Below are positions 48,493 to 56,508 of a DNA stretch of 64,000 nucleotides, one piece after another. The DNA lies in NCBI RefSeq assembly GCF_030408595.1, contig NZ_CP047080.1, positions 1,323,247 to 1,387,246 on the forward strand. The letters run 5' to 3'. How positions within the stretch are numbered: position 1 is the first letter of the stretch; the number at the start of each line of letters is the position of its first letter. Source of the DNA: Corynebacterium canis. Lineage in GTDB: Bacteria > Actinomycetota > Actinomycetes > Mycobacteriales > Mycobacteriaceae. The notes beneath the pieces are model-generated. The model saw nothing but the letters and a program-made list of their open reading frames with translations. It made no database searches and was not told the origin of the DNA. A program made the position numbers and the translations under genes.

Positions 48493-48567
48493 CGCCACAC
48501 ATAACTCCGGCCACACACGCCTAGCGCCAGCACACGCCTAGCGCCAGCACGCACCTAGCGCCACTGC
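48490..48567. repeat. Short tandem repeats between two convergent genes
   Basis: CTAGCGCCA occurs four times (from 48490, 48521, 48538 and 48555). The middle copies form a 17-bp unit, CTAGCGCCAGCACACGC. The first copy contains the stop of the protease gene and the last the stop of the MerR gene. Confidence 0.75.
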
Positions 48568-49334
48568 GGGTGTTGCGGGTCCACACCGTGGGCTTCGGCG
48601 TTAGCGTCGATGATCGCGCGGAGCCATTCGGCGAGCCCGGGGTGGAGATTGTTGTAGTAGGCGGTGAACCTGGGGTCCTCGGTGTAGCCGCGGGCGATGA
48701 GCACGTGCTTTTCGTGGCTCATGTCGAACCACCGTGCGATGCTGGCATAGTGCTCTTCCGCAAGGGTATTCGCCTCGGCGGATCCGGGGGCGGCACCGCC
48801 CTGCATGCCCGCGACCAGCCGGCGTTCCAGCTCCGCGGTTTCTACGCGGACCTGATCCCAGTCGGCGGCGGACATTTGGGATTTGATCTTGGCGGATTGC
48901 TCCCATTCCGGGGTCCCACCCCAGCGTTCTTCGGCCTCCCGCTCGTATTCCGGGTTCCATAATGTGCCCACGAGCTGGGCTTGTTCTTCATTGCTGAGTT
49001 TGCGTGACATGGCGTCCTCCAAAAGGGTGTCAAGGGCGGAAATCATGGATTCCAGCCCGGCTTTACGGTGCAGCAGTACTTCGCGCTGACGGCGAAGGTG
49101 CGTGATGGAATCGGCAGTCGGGTCGTCGAGAAGCGCCTGAATCTCGCTGAGCGGGAAGCCCACGGCGCGGTAGGCAATCACTTGGCCAATACGTTCGATA
49201 TCCTCGTCGGTGTACAGGCGGTAATCGTTCCAATCGCGGTAACTGGGGCAGGCGAGCCCAATATCGTCCCAATAGCGCAGAGTGCGCAATGTGAGGTTAA
49301 AGAGCTTTCCTACTTCGCCGATGCTGCGTTCCAT
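48555..49334 (-). CDS. MerR-family regulator with TipAS-like domain
   Basis: 259 aa. An N-terminal MerR winged helix (SIGEVGKLFNLTLRTLRYWDDIGL), a coiled coil around residues 75-110, then a C-terminal TipAS/antibiotic-recognition domain (EYEREAEERWGGTPEWEQS; the WGxTxxWxxS pattern). TipA-type activators bind drugs covalently or tightly and turn on their own gene and efflux genes. A palindrome like the TipAL operator lies just upstream. No efflux gene is adjacent. Confidence 0.92.
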   Translation of the reverse strand: MERSIGEVGKLFNLTLRTLRYWDDIGLACPSYRDWNDYRLYTDEDIERIGQVIAYRAVGFPLSEIQALLDDPTADSITHLRRQREVLLHRKAGLESMISALDTLLEDAMSRKLSNEEQAQLVGTLWNPEYEREAEERWGGTPEWEQSAKIKSQMSAADWDQVRVETAELERRLVAGMQGGAAPGSAEANTLAEEHYASIARWFDMSHEKHVLIARGYTEDPRFTAYYNNLHPGLAEWLRAIIDANAEAHGVDPQHPQWR

Positions 49335-49644
49335 GGCTTAAACCGTAAAACCCTTCCGTGACGTCAAGGCAAGGGCACATTTTAACCCCGGAAGTCGGCG
49401 GTATAAAGAAGAAGGAAATATCCGTCGTGGAAATAGGCAAGATTTACCTGAAAGAAATAACTGCGAATTGTATTGAACTCTGATCGTCCACCGCGCGAAA
49501 ACGCCGCTTAAACTGCGTGAATGGGTGCGGGTAAACGCGGGGGAGTGCGGCGCGGCGGGCAAAAAGTGCTTGCTAAGGTAGCAGGAAATAAGTACCCTCA
49601 AATCATATTTGCTGCGATCTATTTGGCATTGGAGGAGCGGCGTG
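49335..49644. other. 310-bp divergent intergenic region
   Basis: Contains the TipAL-like palindrome at 49352-49369. Beyond that I see no gene and no strong hairpin. Confidence 0.5.
49352..49369. promoter_or_regulatory. TipAL-like operator upstream of the MerR gene
   Basis: Read toward the gene: CCTTGACGTCACGGAAGG, an interrupted palindrome very close to the Streptomyces TipAL site CCTCACGTCACGTGAGG. It sits 18 bp upstream of the start codon and includes a possible -35 TTGACG. Autoregulation is inferred. Confidence 0.5.
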
Positions 49645-50205
49645 ATGCTAGTCGGAGTGAAGTCCCAGGCGGGCGATAATCGGGGCCCTTGGGTCATCAC
49701 CGCAGAAGAAAACGGCCGAATGTATGTTTTATTAGCGGATGGGGGCCAGCCGGAAGTATATAGCGACCGAAAAGAAGCGGAAACTCGCGCCCTTTTTATT
49801 AGCAGCGGGAAGATGGACCCGGAACCGCAGCCGGAGCCCGAGCCGGAACCGGAGCCGGTGCGCAAGGGTTGCTTCCTCACCACGGCCTGCGAGGTCGCCC
49901 TCGGCGAGCAATTCCGCGACGATGGCGTGGAGCTGGAGACCCTGCGCGCCCACCGCGATCGCCTGGCCGCCGCCGATGATCAGCTGCGCGACAAGGTTGC
50001 CGAATATTACCGCGCCGCGCCGCTCATCGTTTCGCGTATCGACGCCGCGCCAGACCCCCGCGCCGAGTACCTGGGGATTTACCGGGATCTGGTGCTTCCC
50101 ACCAATGCGCTGCTGGCCGCCGGGCGCGATGCCGAGGCGGTGGCAACCTACTATGCGGGCTTCCGCCGGCTGGCGGAAAAACATCGGGTGCGCCTAGAGG
50201 CCTAG
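49645..50205 (+). CDS. CFI-box protein with (Pro-Glu) linker
   Basis: 186 aa. Start at ATG 49645 with GGAGGAG 7 bases upstream. The N-terminal ~55 residues look like a small beta domain. A Pro/Glu repeat linker (PEPQPEPEPEPEPEP) follows, then the C-terminal CFI-box-type domain: KGCFLTTACEVALG, ELETLRAHRD, VAEYYRAAPLIVSRIDA. This domain ends many bacterial proteins of unknown function. No export signal. It converges with the isochorismate synthase gene with a 12-bp overlap. Confidence 0.8.
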   Translation: MLVGVKSQAGDNRGPWVITAEENGRMYVLLADGGQPEVYSDRKEAETRALFISSGKMDPEPQPEPEPEPEPVRKGCFLTTACEVALGEQFRDDGVELETLRAHRDRLAAADDQLRDKVAEYYRAAPLIVSRIDAAPDPRAEYLGIYRDLVLPTNALLAAGRDAEAVATYYAGFRRLAEKHRVRLEA

Positions 50206-51297
50206 GGCGCGCATCATGGTGCGCAATTTGGCGTCGGTTTCGCGGAGCTCGGATTCGGGGTTTGAGTGGTTCACGAGCCCGCCGCCGGCCCAGGCGCGGG
50301 CGTGCATCCCGTCGGTTTCGGCGCATCGGATGGCCACCATAAATTCCCCATTGCCCTCGGCGTCGCACCAGCCGACCGCGCCGGAATAGAACCCACGGTC
50401 GGTTTCCACTTGGAGTATCAGATCCTTGGCCAGTGGGGTGGGGGTGCCGCAGATCGCGGGCGTGGGGTGCACGCGCAGCGCCACATCCAGGGCAGTGGTG
50501 CGGGGGTCCTTGAGCGTGCCGCTGATCGGGGTGGCCAGGTGCCACATTTCGGCGGTGGAGGTGATTTCCGGGGTTTTGGGTACGGAAAGTTCGGTGCACA
50601 GCGGGCGCAGGGCCGCGGCGATATGGTCCACCACGAACTTGTGTTCGGCAAGGTCTTTGGCGCTGTCCTGCAAGTGCTTCGCGGTGCGGCGATCATCCTC
50701 GCGAATACCGCTGCGCGGCGCGGAACCCGCCAGCGGGTAGGTGCTCACTCGGTCGCCCACCCGCCGGATCAGCACCTCCGGCGAACTGCCCACCAGCCAG
50801 CGCCCCAAAAACCGGCCGCCCGCGGGGGATAGATCGGTGAAAAAACCATTGCGGTCCGGGGAGTAATCAATAAGCCGCGCGGCGATAAGCAGCGGATCCA
50901 CCGGCTCCAGAAAGGAAATATCCACCGCGCGCGCCAGCACCACCTTATCCAACCGGGTGCGCCGGATGGTTTCCACCGCGGCGCGCACGCGTTCCTGGTG
51001 TTCGGTGCGCACGGGGTCGTCGCAAAGCAATTCGGCGTCGATGCGGCGTTCCAAACGGTAGTGCGCGGGCGGCTCCAAAGGCCCCTTTGTGCGCACGATA
51101 TGCGCGGGCACATGCAACGCCGCCTTCTGCTCCAAATCGAACGGAATTGCGCCAACGATCATGGTGTGCGCGCCGCGCCGGAGGGCCTCCGCCGCCTCCC
51201 AAGGATCCGTGTACGTGGTAAGGCTTCCCTGGGTGCGAACAGACCCATGCGCTCGCGAGAGCAGAAAATCAGGCGCAGTCGACGGGCGAGAACACAT
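50194..51297 (-). CDS. menF: Isochorismate synthase
   Basis: Chorismate-binding enzyme of 367 aa (start at MCSRPSTAPDF, 51297; the frame is open 19 codons further). It converts chorismate to isochorismate for menaquinone or a catechol siderophore. Conserved parts: KVVLARA (catalytic Lys), AGSAPRSGIREDDRR, HPTPAICGTP, YSGAVGWCDAEGNGEFMVAIR, AGGGLVNHSNPESEL. With no siderophore synthesis genes adjacent, menaquinone synthesis is more likely. The symbol entC or dhbC is an alternative. Confidence 0.88.
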   Translation of the reverse strand: MCSRPSTAPDFLLSRAHGSVRTQGSLTTYTDPWEAAEALRRGAHTMIVGAIPFDLEQKAALHVPAHIVRTKGPLEPPAHYRLERRIDAELLCDDPVRTEHQERVRAAVETIRRTRLDKVVLARAVDISFLEPVDPLLIAARLIDYSPDRNGFFTDLSPAGGRFLGRWLVGSSPEVLIRRVGDRVSTYPLAGSAPRSGIREDDRRTAKHLQDSAKDLAEHKFVVDHIAAALRPLCTELSVPKTPEITSTAEMWHLATPISGTLKDPRTTALDVALRVHPTPAICGTPTPLAKDLILQVETDRGFYSGAVGWCDAEGNGEFMVAIRCAETDGMHARAWAGGGLVNHSNPESELRETDAKLRTMMRALGL

Positions 51298-51378
51298 GAG
51301 TGACCATCCTACGCGATGCCCAGCGGCGGCCACCCTTGCGCAGTTCGGCGGCACACCTACGCGGTAGACTCAAAAACC

Positions 51379-52851
51379 ATGTCTGAAGTTCGTGTTCGTT
51401 TCTGCCCTTCCCCGACGGGTACCCCCCACGTAGGTTTGGTGCGCACCGCGCTGTTTAACTGGGCGTACGCCCGCCACACCGGGGGTACCTTTGTGTTCCG
51501 CATTGAAGACACCGACGCCGCGCGTGATTCCGAGGAGTCCTACCAGGCGATCATTGATTCGTTGAACTGGCTGGGCCTGGATTGGGATGAAGGTGTGGTC
51601 ACCGGCGGCCCGCACGAACCCTATCGCCAGAGTCAGCGAATGGACATCTACCGCGAGGTGCTGGAAAAGCTCAAGGCGGCAGGCGAGGTTTACCCGGCGT
51701 ATTCCACCGCCGAGGAAGTCGAAGAACGGCACAAAGCCGCAGGTAGGGATCCGAAACTCGGGTACGATAACTATGATCGCAACCTGAGCGCCGAGCAGAT
51801 CGCGGAGTTTGAGGCGGCCGGCCGCAAGCCCGTGTGGCGTCTCCGCATGCCCGATCAGGATTTCGGTTGGCACGACCTGGTGCGTGGCGATATTTCCTTT
51901 AAGGCCCAGACGCAGCCGGATTTTGTGGTGGCGCGTTCCGATGGCTCCCCGCTGTATACGCTGGTCAACCCGGTCGATGATGCGCTCATGGGGATCACCC
52001 ACGTGCTTCGCGGGGAGGATTTGCTGCCGTCTACCCCCCGCCAGCTTGCGCTTTACGAGGCGCTGAAGCGGATCGGCGTCGCAAAGCACACCCCCGTTTT
52101 TGGGCACTTGCCGTTTGTTATGGGGGAGGGGAACAAGAAGCTTTCCAAGCGCGACCCGCAGTCGAATCTTTTCCATCACCGCGACGCCGGCATCCTCCCG
52201 GAGGGCATGCTGAATTATTTGGCGTTGCTGGGGTGGTCGCTGTCGGCGGATCAGGATATTTTCAGCGTTTCGGAACTAGTTTCGAACTTTGATATCGCCG
52301 ACGTGCTGAGCAACCCCGCGCGCTTTGACCAGAAAAAGCTGGAGGCCATCAACGCCGACCATATTCGTTTGCTGGACCCCGCCGATTTCAGCACGCGGCT
52401 GCGGGCGTACCTGGAGGAGTATAAAGGTTTCCCCGCCGACTACCCGGCCGCGGATTTTGCCGTGGTGGCGGAGCTGGTGCAAACGCGCATTAAAAAGCTT
52501 GAGGACGCCTGGGACTTGGTGCGCTTCCTTATCACCGCCGACGCCGACCTTGAACTGGACGAAAAGTCCGCACGCAAGAACCTGAAAGAAGATGCGATTG
52601 AGCCCCTCGACGCAGGCATTGCGGCGCTCGAAAGCGTAGACGAATGGACCACGGCGAACATTGAGGCGGCACTGCACAACGCGCTTATCGACGCCCTGCA
52701 GCTCAAGCCCCGCAAAGCCTTCGGCGCCCTGCGCGTCGCCGTCACCGGGCAGGCAATATCGCCGCCGTTGTTTGAATCCATGGAATTGCTGGGCAAGGAA
52801 TCCACCTTGGCCCGGCTGCGCGCCGCCCGCGCCAAAACCCCGGTGGCATGA
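51379..52851 (+). CDS. gltX: Glutamyl-tRNA synthetase (non-discriminating inferred)
   Basis: 490 aa class I synthetase. HIGH-type motif [15 protein letters not shown]-type KLSKR, and the anticodon-binding helical domain at the C-terminus. It charges tRNA-Glu and, since GatB is present, probably also tRNA-Gln, which GatCAB then amidates. One tRNA-Gln and three tRNA-Glu genes follow directly. It is divergent from menF. Confidence 0.97.
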   Translation: MSEVRVRFCPSPTGTPHVGLVRTALFNWAYARHTGGTFVFRIEDTDAARDSEESYQAIIDSLNWLGLDWDEGVVTGGPHEPYRQSQRMDIYREVLEKLKAAGEVYPAYSTAEEVEERHKAAGRDPKLGYDNYDRNLSAEQIAEFEAAGRKPVWRLRMPDQDFGWHDLVRGDISFKAQTQPDFVVARSDGSPLYTLVNPVDDALMGITHVLRGEDLLPSTPRQLALYEALKRIGVAKHTPVFGHLPFVMGEGNKKLSKRDPQSNLFHHRDAGILPEGMLNYLALLGWSLSADQDIFSVSELVSNFDIADVLSNPARFDQKKLEAINADHIRLLDPADFSTRLRAYLEEYKGFPADYPAADFAVVAELVQTRIKKLEDAWDLVRFLITADADLELDEKSARKNLKEDAIEPLDAGIAALESVDEWTTANIEAALHNALIDALQLKPRKAFGALRVAVTGQAISPPLFESMELLGKESTLARLRAARAKTPVA

Positions 52852-52881
52852 ACGGTGATCGCGGCTCGCTGAACTGCGGAT

Positions 52882-52911
52882 TTGTGCACAACCGGTGGGC
52901 GCGGCTATAGT
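52882..52911 (+). promoter_or_regulatory. Promoter of the tRNA-Gln gene
   Basis: -35 TTGTGC (52882-52887) and -10 TATAGT (52906-52911) with an 18-bp spacer. Transcription would start about 35 bp before the tRNA. Confidence 0.6.
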
Positions 52912-52952
52912 ATGTCACGTTGCACGGCGGGGAAATCACCCGCCAACAACAA

Positions 52953-53024
52953 TGGCCTATGGTGTAATTGGCAACACTACGGTTTCTGGTACCGTCATTC
53001 TTGGTTCGAGTCCAGGTAGGCCAG
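52953..53024 (+). tRNA. tRNA-Gln (anticodon CTG)
   Basis: 72 nt. Acceptor TGGCCTA/TAGGCCA, anticodon stem ACGGT/ACCGT with loop TTCTGGT (anticodon CTG), T-arm with GGTTCGAGTCC. No CCA is encoded. It lies 101 bp after gltX. Confidence 0.93.
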
Positions 53025-53053
53025 CAGCGGAAAACTATCCGCTTGTGTTACAA

Positions 53054-53126
53054 GCCCCGTTCGTCTAGCGGCCTAGGACGTCGGCCTCTCACGCCGGTAA
53101 CACGGGTTCAAATCCCGTACGGGGTA
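53054..53126 (+). tRNA. tRNA-Glu (anticodon CTC), copy 1
   Basis: 73 nt. Acceptor GCCCCGT/ACGGGGT, anticodon loop CTCTCAC (CTC), T-loop GGTTCAAATCC. It is 29 bp after tRNA-Gln, probably on the same transcript. Confidence 0.93.
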
Positions 53127-53134
53127 CGTATATA

Positions 53135-53178
53135 CCGCCTCGGAGCATCAGTTATTGCATGCTCTGGGGCGGTTTTTT
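53135..53178 (+). terminator. Terminator of the tRNA-Gln/tRNA-Glu transcript
   Basis: CCGCC-CGGAGCAT and ATGCTCTG-GGCGG arms followed by TTTTTT (53173-53178), starting 8 bases after the tRNA. Confidence 0.92.
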
Positions 53179-53247
53179 ACGCCCTTTTAGCGGCGGCACC
53201 CACTAGTATTTTGATCATAAGTATCGCTGGTGGAAGGGCAGGTTACC

Positions 53248-54642
53248 GTGGCGAAAGACCATGCGTGGCGGCGGGGGATCCTGATCGGGGTGCTCGTGGT
53301 TGGCAGCGTTTTGGGGATCGTTGCGGCACTGTTTTTCGGCCTGAGGCACGGCGGCCGGTCTGCCTTGGATCACGATTACGGCAACTTCGTGGCCAAGCCC
53401 AGTTTCACCGGTAAGTTTCTGGATAGCCGCTATGCCGGCGGCGCGGACATGTTGGAAATTCCGGCACGTAGCGGCCGTTTTTTGGGTAGCGACGCCGCGC
53501 GCACCACATTTGCCGTAAACCTCGCCGTTGGTGATAGCCAGGCGGGGTCGGAACGGTTTATCCTCGCCGGCTACGATGCGAACACAAAAGCGAAGATCTA
53601 TGAGGTGGATGCATTCGAATGTGCTGTCGTTTCCGAGGATGGCATCGTGTATTGCTCCTCCGGCCAAGATTCCGTGATCCGTGGTTTCGATGTGCGCACC
53701 GGTGAACAGGTGCAGTCGTTCCCAGTGCACGCCTCGCGCGCTCGGGTATACTACCTCGGCCACCACGGCGACACCGCAATCCTGCGCCTGGAACGCTATA
53801 GCGCCGCGGGCGCATCGGTGAATCAATTGCTCGGGGTGCGCGACGGCGCGATCGCCTGGCATCACGATCTGCCCGCGCAAACCTCTTGCCAGCTGATCGC
53901 CGACGGTACCGCAGCTTTGTGCCAAAGGGAACTGACGTCCGAAGAGATCGCTGCCGATCCGAGATGGTCCGGAACCAATACTTTGATCCTCACGGAAGTG
54001 TCATCTATCAGCGCCGACGATGGTTCACTGCTCTTTCAAGGCCGCGACCCCGGCCGCGTGTTTCCCATGAGCGACGGCTGGTATATCCACCACTTAAGCT
54101 CAGTTCCAGAGGCCCGACCGGACAATACGCCCGTGGAGCTCTCCGCCTTCCGCGCCGATGGTACGGAAATCGAACGCCGCGAAAAGGCCGGTCCGTACAC
54201 GCTCCTGCCGTATAGCCGAGACGTCGATTCACCCCTGTACCCGTACGAAGCCTTTCGGGAGGTCATGGAACACGGCACGGTTGTGGTCGACGCCGAAGGC
54301 AAGGTGGCGTACCAGCAGATGTACACCTCGCACCCGCAAGGGCCGGACGATTTCGCCCGCGCCGGTGAGCGCAACGCTGCGTTTCAATTCGACAAGTTCA
54401 ATAACGGCCTGTATGCGGTATCCGAAGATGCCCGCATGCTGCTGTTGAGCTCGTATAACCATGACCACCCAGGAATGGACCAGCACCGGCTTTACGACGT
54501 GCAGAAACAGGAAGACGCCCTGAGCTTTATCGGACAGCGCGTCACGCATACCTATATTCAAAACGGCTTGCTGGCGGTGAGCATCGAAGCCGAAAACTCG
54601 CAGGAACCAGGCAAACTGGTGGTGTGCATTCCCCAGGGCTAG
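53248..54642 (+). CDS. Membrane-anchored protein with propeller-like extracellular domain
   Basis: 464 aa from GTG 53248 (AGG 5 bases upstream); an in-frame GTG at 53230 is possible. One N-terminal membrane helix (GILIGVLVVGSVLGIVAALFFGL) after a basic stretch, then a large outside region. Repeated beta motifs such as VVSEDGIVYCSSGQDSVIRGFDVRTGEQV and ISADDGSLLF suggest a PQQ/WD-type propeller. Cys pairs could form disulfides. Function unknown. It lies between two tRNA loci. Confidence 0.82.
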   Translation: MAKDHAWRRGILIGVLVVGSVLGIVAALFFGLRHGGRSALDHDYGNFVAKPSFTGKFLDSRYAGGADMLEIPARSGRFLGSDAARTTFAVNLAVGDSQAGSERFILAGYDANTKAKIYEVDAFECAVVSEDGIVYCSSGQDSVIRGFDVRTGEQVQSFPVHASRARVYYLGHHGDTAILRLERYSAAGASVNQLLGVRDGAIAWHHDLPAQTSCQLIADGTAALCQRELTSEEIAADPRWSGTNTLILTEVSSISADDGSLLFQGRDPGRVFPMSDGWYIHHLSSVPEARPDNTPVELSAFRADGTEIERREKAGPYTLLPYSRDVDSPLYPYEAFREVMEHGTVVVDAEGKVAYQQMYTSHPQGPDDFARAGERNAAFQFDKFNNGLYAVSEDARMLLLSSYNHDHPGMDQHRLYDVQKQEDALSFIGQRVTHTYIQNGLLAVSIEAENSQEPGKLVVCIPQG

Positions 54643-54650
54643 CTGCGACT

Positions 54651-54678
54651 TTGAGCGCAAAGTTCCACCTGCTATACT
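54651..54678 (+). promoter_or_regulatory. Promoter of tRNA-Glu copy 2
   Basis: -35 TTGAGC (54651-54656), 16-bp spacer, -10 TATACT (54673-54678), about 50 bp before the tRNA. Confidence 0.6.
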
Positions 54679-54731
54679 CACTTTTCGAGTTCCGCAATGG
54701 AATCACGTTTGAGTTATTTAAGCTCAAACAA

Positions 54732-54804
54732 GCCCCGTTCGTCTAGCGGCCTAGGACGCCGGCCTTTCACGCCGGTAGCACGGGTTCGAATCCCGTACGG
54801 GGTA
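54732..54804 (+). tRNA. tRNA-Glu (anticodon TTC), copy 2
   Basis: 73 nt, same body as the other two Glu tRNAs, but the anticodon loop is CTTTCAC (TTC) and the anticodon stem starts CCGGC. Reads GAA and GAG. Confidence 0.93.
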
Positions 54805-54816
54805 CGTCAAGTGGAT

Positions 54817-54845
54817 CCCCCACACACCACGGTGTGTGGGGGTTT
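54817..54845 (+). terminator. Terminator after tRNA-Glu copy 2
   Basis: CCCCCACACAC and GTGTGTGGGGG form a perfect 11-bp stem with a tight loop, followed by TTTA. Confidence 0.85.
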
Positions 54846-54961
54846 ACTAGTTGCATCGAAGCCACCGTGGCAGACGCTGTGTGAGGCCTGATAAAACCAG
54901 CCTTGAACTGGGGATTTCTTGGTGCGGAGGTAATCGTGTAAATTGATGCAAGCAGCCGCAA

Positions 54962-55034
54962 GCCCCGTTCGTCTAGCGGCCTAGGACGCCGGCCTCTCAC
55001 GCCGGTAACACGGGTTCAAATCCCGTACGGGGTA
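54962..55034 (+). tRNA. tRNA-Glu (anticodon CTC), copy 3
   Basis: 73 nt. Differs from copy 1 only at the start of the anticodon stem (CCGGC for TCGGC), making that stem fully paired. No CCA is encoded. Confidence 0.93.
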
Positions 55035-55065
55035 CTAAGTTCACCAAACTTATTGGCTGCGTAGG

Positions 55066-55097
55066 ACGCCCTAAGGTCACCAAGCCTTAGGGCGTTT
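55066..55097 (+). terminator. Terminator after tRNA-Glu copy 3
   Basis: ACGCCCTAAGG and CCTTAGGGCGT form a perfect 11-bp stem followed by TT. It starts 31 bp after the tRNA. Confidence 0.85.
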
Positions 55098-55146
55098 CCT
55101 AATGCGCTAGATAGGCAAGACAGATCGGAACCTGATTATAGGGGTA

Positions 55147-55261
55147 TATTCACGGGGCTTGTTTGGGTGAACTAGAGCACCGCCCGCGTTGTGGCGTGCC
55201 GCCGAATATGTCGCCCGCGTTGCGGTGTGCCGCCATATATTACGAAGCTTTTGGTCGCGGA
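55147..55261 (+). repeat. Repeat shared with 46046-46131
   Basis: ATTCACGGGGCTTGTTTG...CGCCCGCGTTGTGGCG, then an extra copy of the CGCCCGCGTTG segment, then CGAAGCTTTTGGTCGCGGA. The start and end align with the copy at 46046. Confidence 0.6.
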
Positions 55262-55395
55262 ACGCATTGTCGCTGGTCGCTCCGGCATCAGCCGAGCCCA
55301 TCGTCAGTTGTTTGATCGGGGTGCTCGGCGATTATCTGTGTGCCTATTTGTGCCGCTGTGCTTTCTTGGTCGAATCCATCAACCTCACCCGCGAA

Positions 55396-56200
55396 ATCTG
55401 CCTGGTTTCCTGCCGTGTCAGATGTGCCTGAGGCAGATGTAACACGGCCGTTTCGCGTTCCTGCGGAAACGCCACCGAGCGCCGACCTGCGTGTCGAATC
55501 TGCCTGAGGCAGATATAGCGAGGCGGTTGCGCGGAAAATTCCGGCCTCCACCTCGCCACATCACCTAGTGTGGTGGTGCGGATCTGCCTAGTTTTCCTCC
55601 CGCGTCAGATCTGCCTGAGGCAGATTCGTCGCGGTCGCGTTTCCCCAGGAAAACTCGGCCCAAAAATCAGGCAGATCCGGCGGAGCGAGGCAGATCGTAC
55701 ATTGCCGAAGAGCGGCCAGGCAGATTGTACGTGGCTGTGTGGTGCGAGTTTCGGTGGTTCGCAATCGATGTCGTTCCAACGTGTTCGAGGCGGCCGTGAC
55801 TTCTCGCGCGCAACAGTACGTTGCCCCCAGCGACCTTTTATTGGAGCGGTGATGCGGATCTGCCTGATTTTCCTGCCGTGGCAGATCTGCCTGAGGCAGA
55901 TGTAACACGGCCGTTTCGCGTTCCTGCGGAAACGCCACCGAGCGCCGACCTCCGTGTTGAATCTGCCTGGGCGTGAAAAATCATCGGCCCTGAGCACGGA
56001 AAATTCCGGCCTTCAACTAGCCACATCACCTGGCGTGGTGTGGAGGATCTGCCTGCCTTTCCACCCGCGCCAGATGTGCCTGAGGCAGATTCATCGCGGG
56101 CGCATTTCCCCAGGAAAACTCGGCCCAAAAATCAGGCAGATCCCGCGGAGCCAGGCAGATCGTGCATTGCCGAAGAGCGGCCAGGCAGATTGTTCGTGGC
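55396..56200 (-). repeat. AGGCAGAT array, two units of about 465 bp
   Basis: Each unit has a near-complete 86-bp element in reverse orientation (55421-55507 and 55884-55969) and a diverged element (from about 55605 and 56070) followed by extra AGGCAGAT copies. Matching phrases recur at about 465-bp spacing, such as TCTGCCT..TTTCCTGCCGTG at 55397 and 55859, and CAGGAAAACTCGGCCCAAAA in both diverged parts. Confidence 0.8.
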
Positions 56201-56428
56201 CGGGGAAAGGGGGTGCTTCAGCTACGGGCAGTTACGGGGTGCTGCGGGCAGACGGAAGTGGCGCGGCTGGCGCGGCGTGAGAATGGGCCGGGGTGTGCCG
56301 GGTTTCGGGCTCACCGAACAGTATTGAGCTTCACCGTGCCGGTTACAGGGGTGTGGGGCGCGCACCAACGAGACAGGTCGGCGAGCAAGCCCAGGTAGTT
56401 GGGGTGCAGCGAGTGATCGCCGTGAGGA

Positions 56429-56508
56429 TTCGGCCGTTAAGGTTCGGCGTCAGGATTTGGTGTTTGGTTTCGGCCGTTCAGGGTTCGGCGTCAGGATTTG
56501 GCGTTTGG
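56429..56508 (+). repeat. 39-bp tandem repeat at the end of the DUF559-type gene
   Basis: TTCGGCCGTTAAGG(TTCGGCG)TCAGG... occurs at 56429 and again at 56469 with three changes and one inserted base. The second copy covers the last codons of the minus-strand gene that ends at 56491. Confidence 0.75.

Larger units (their letters stand above)
55098..56490. other. 1.4-kb gene-free region with the second AGGCAGAT array
   Basis: No supported gene. It holds the second copy of the 85-bp repeat (from 55147), a two-unit AGGCAGAT array (55396-56200) and a 39-bp tandem repeat (56429-56508). Frames on both strands are repeat translations rich in Arg/Ile/Cys. Confidence 0.8.

Noticed and set aside
55605..55997. 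130-aa minus-strand frame in the second array
   Set aside because: Repeat translation; the related unit 465 bp away has a different frame layout.
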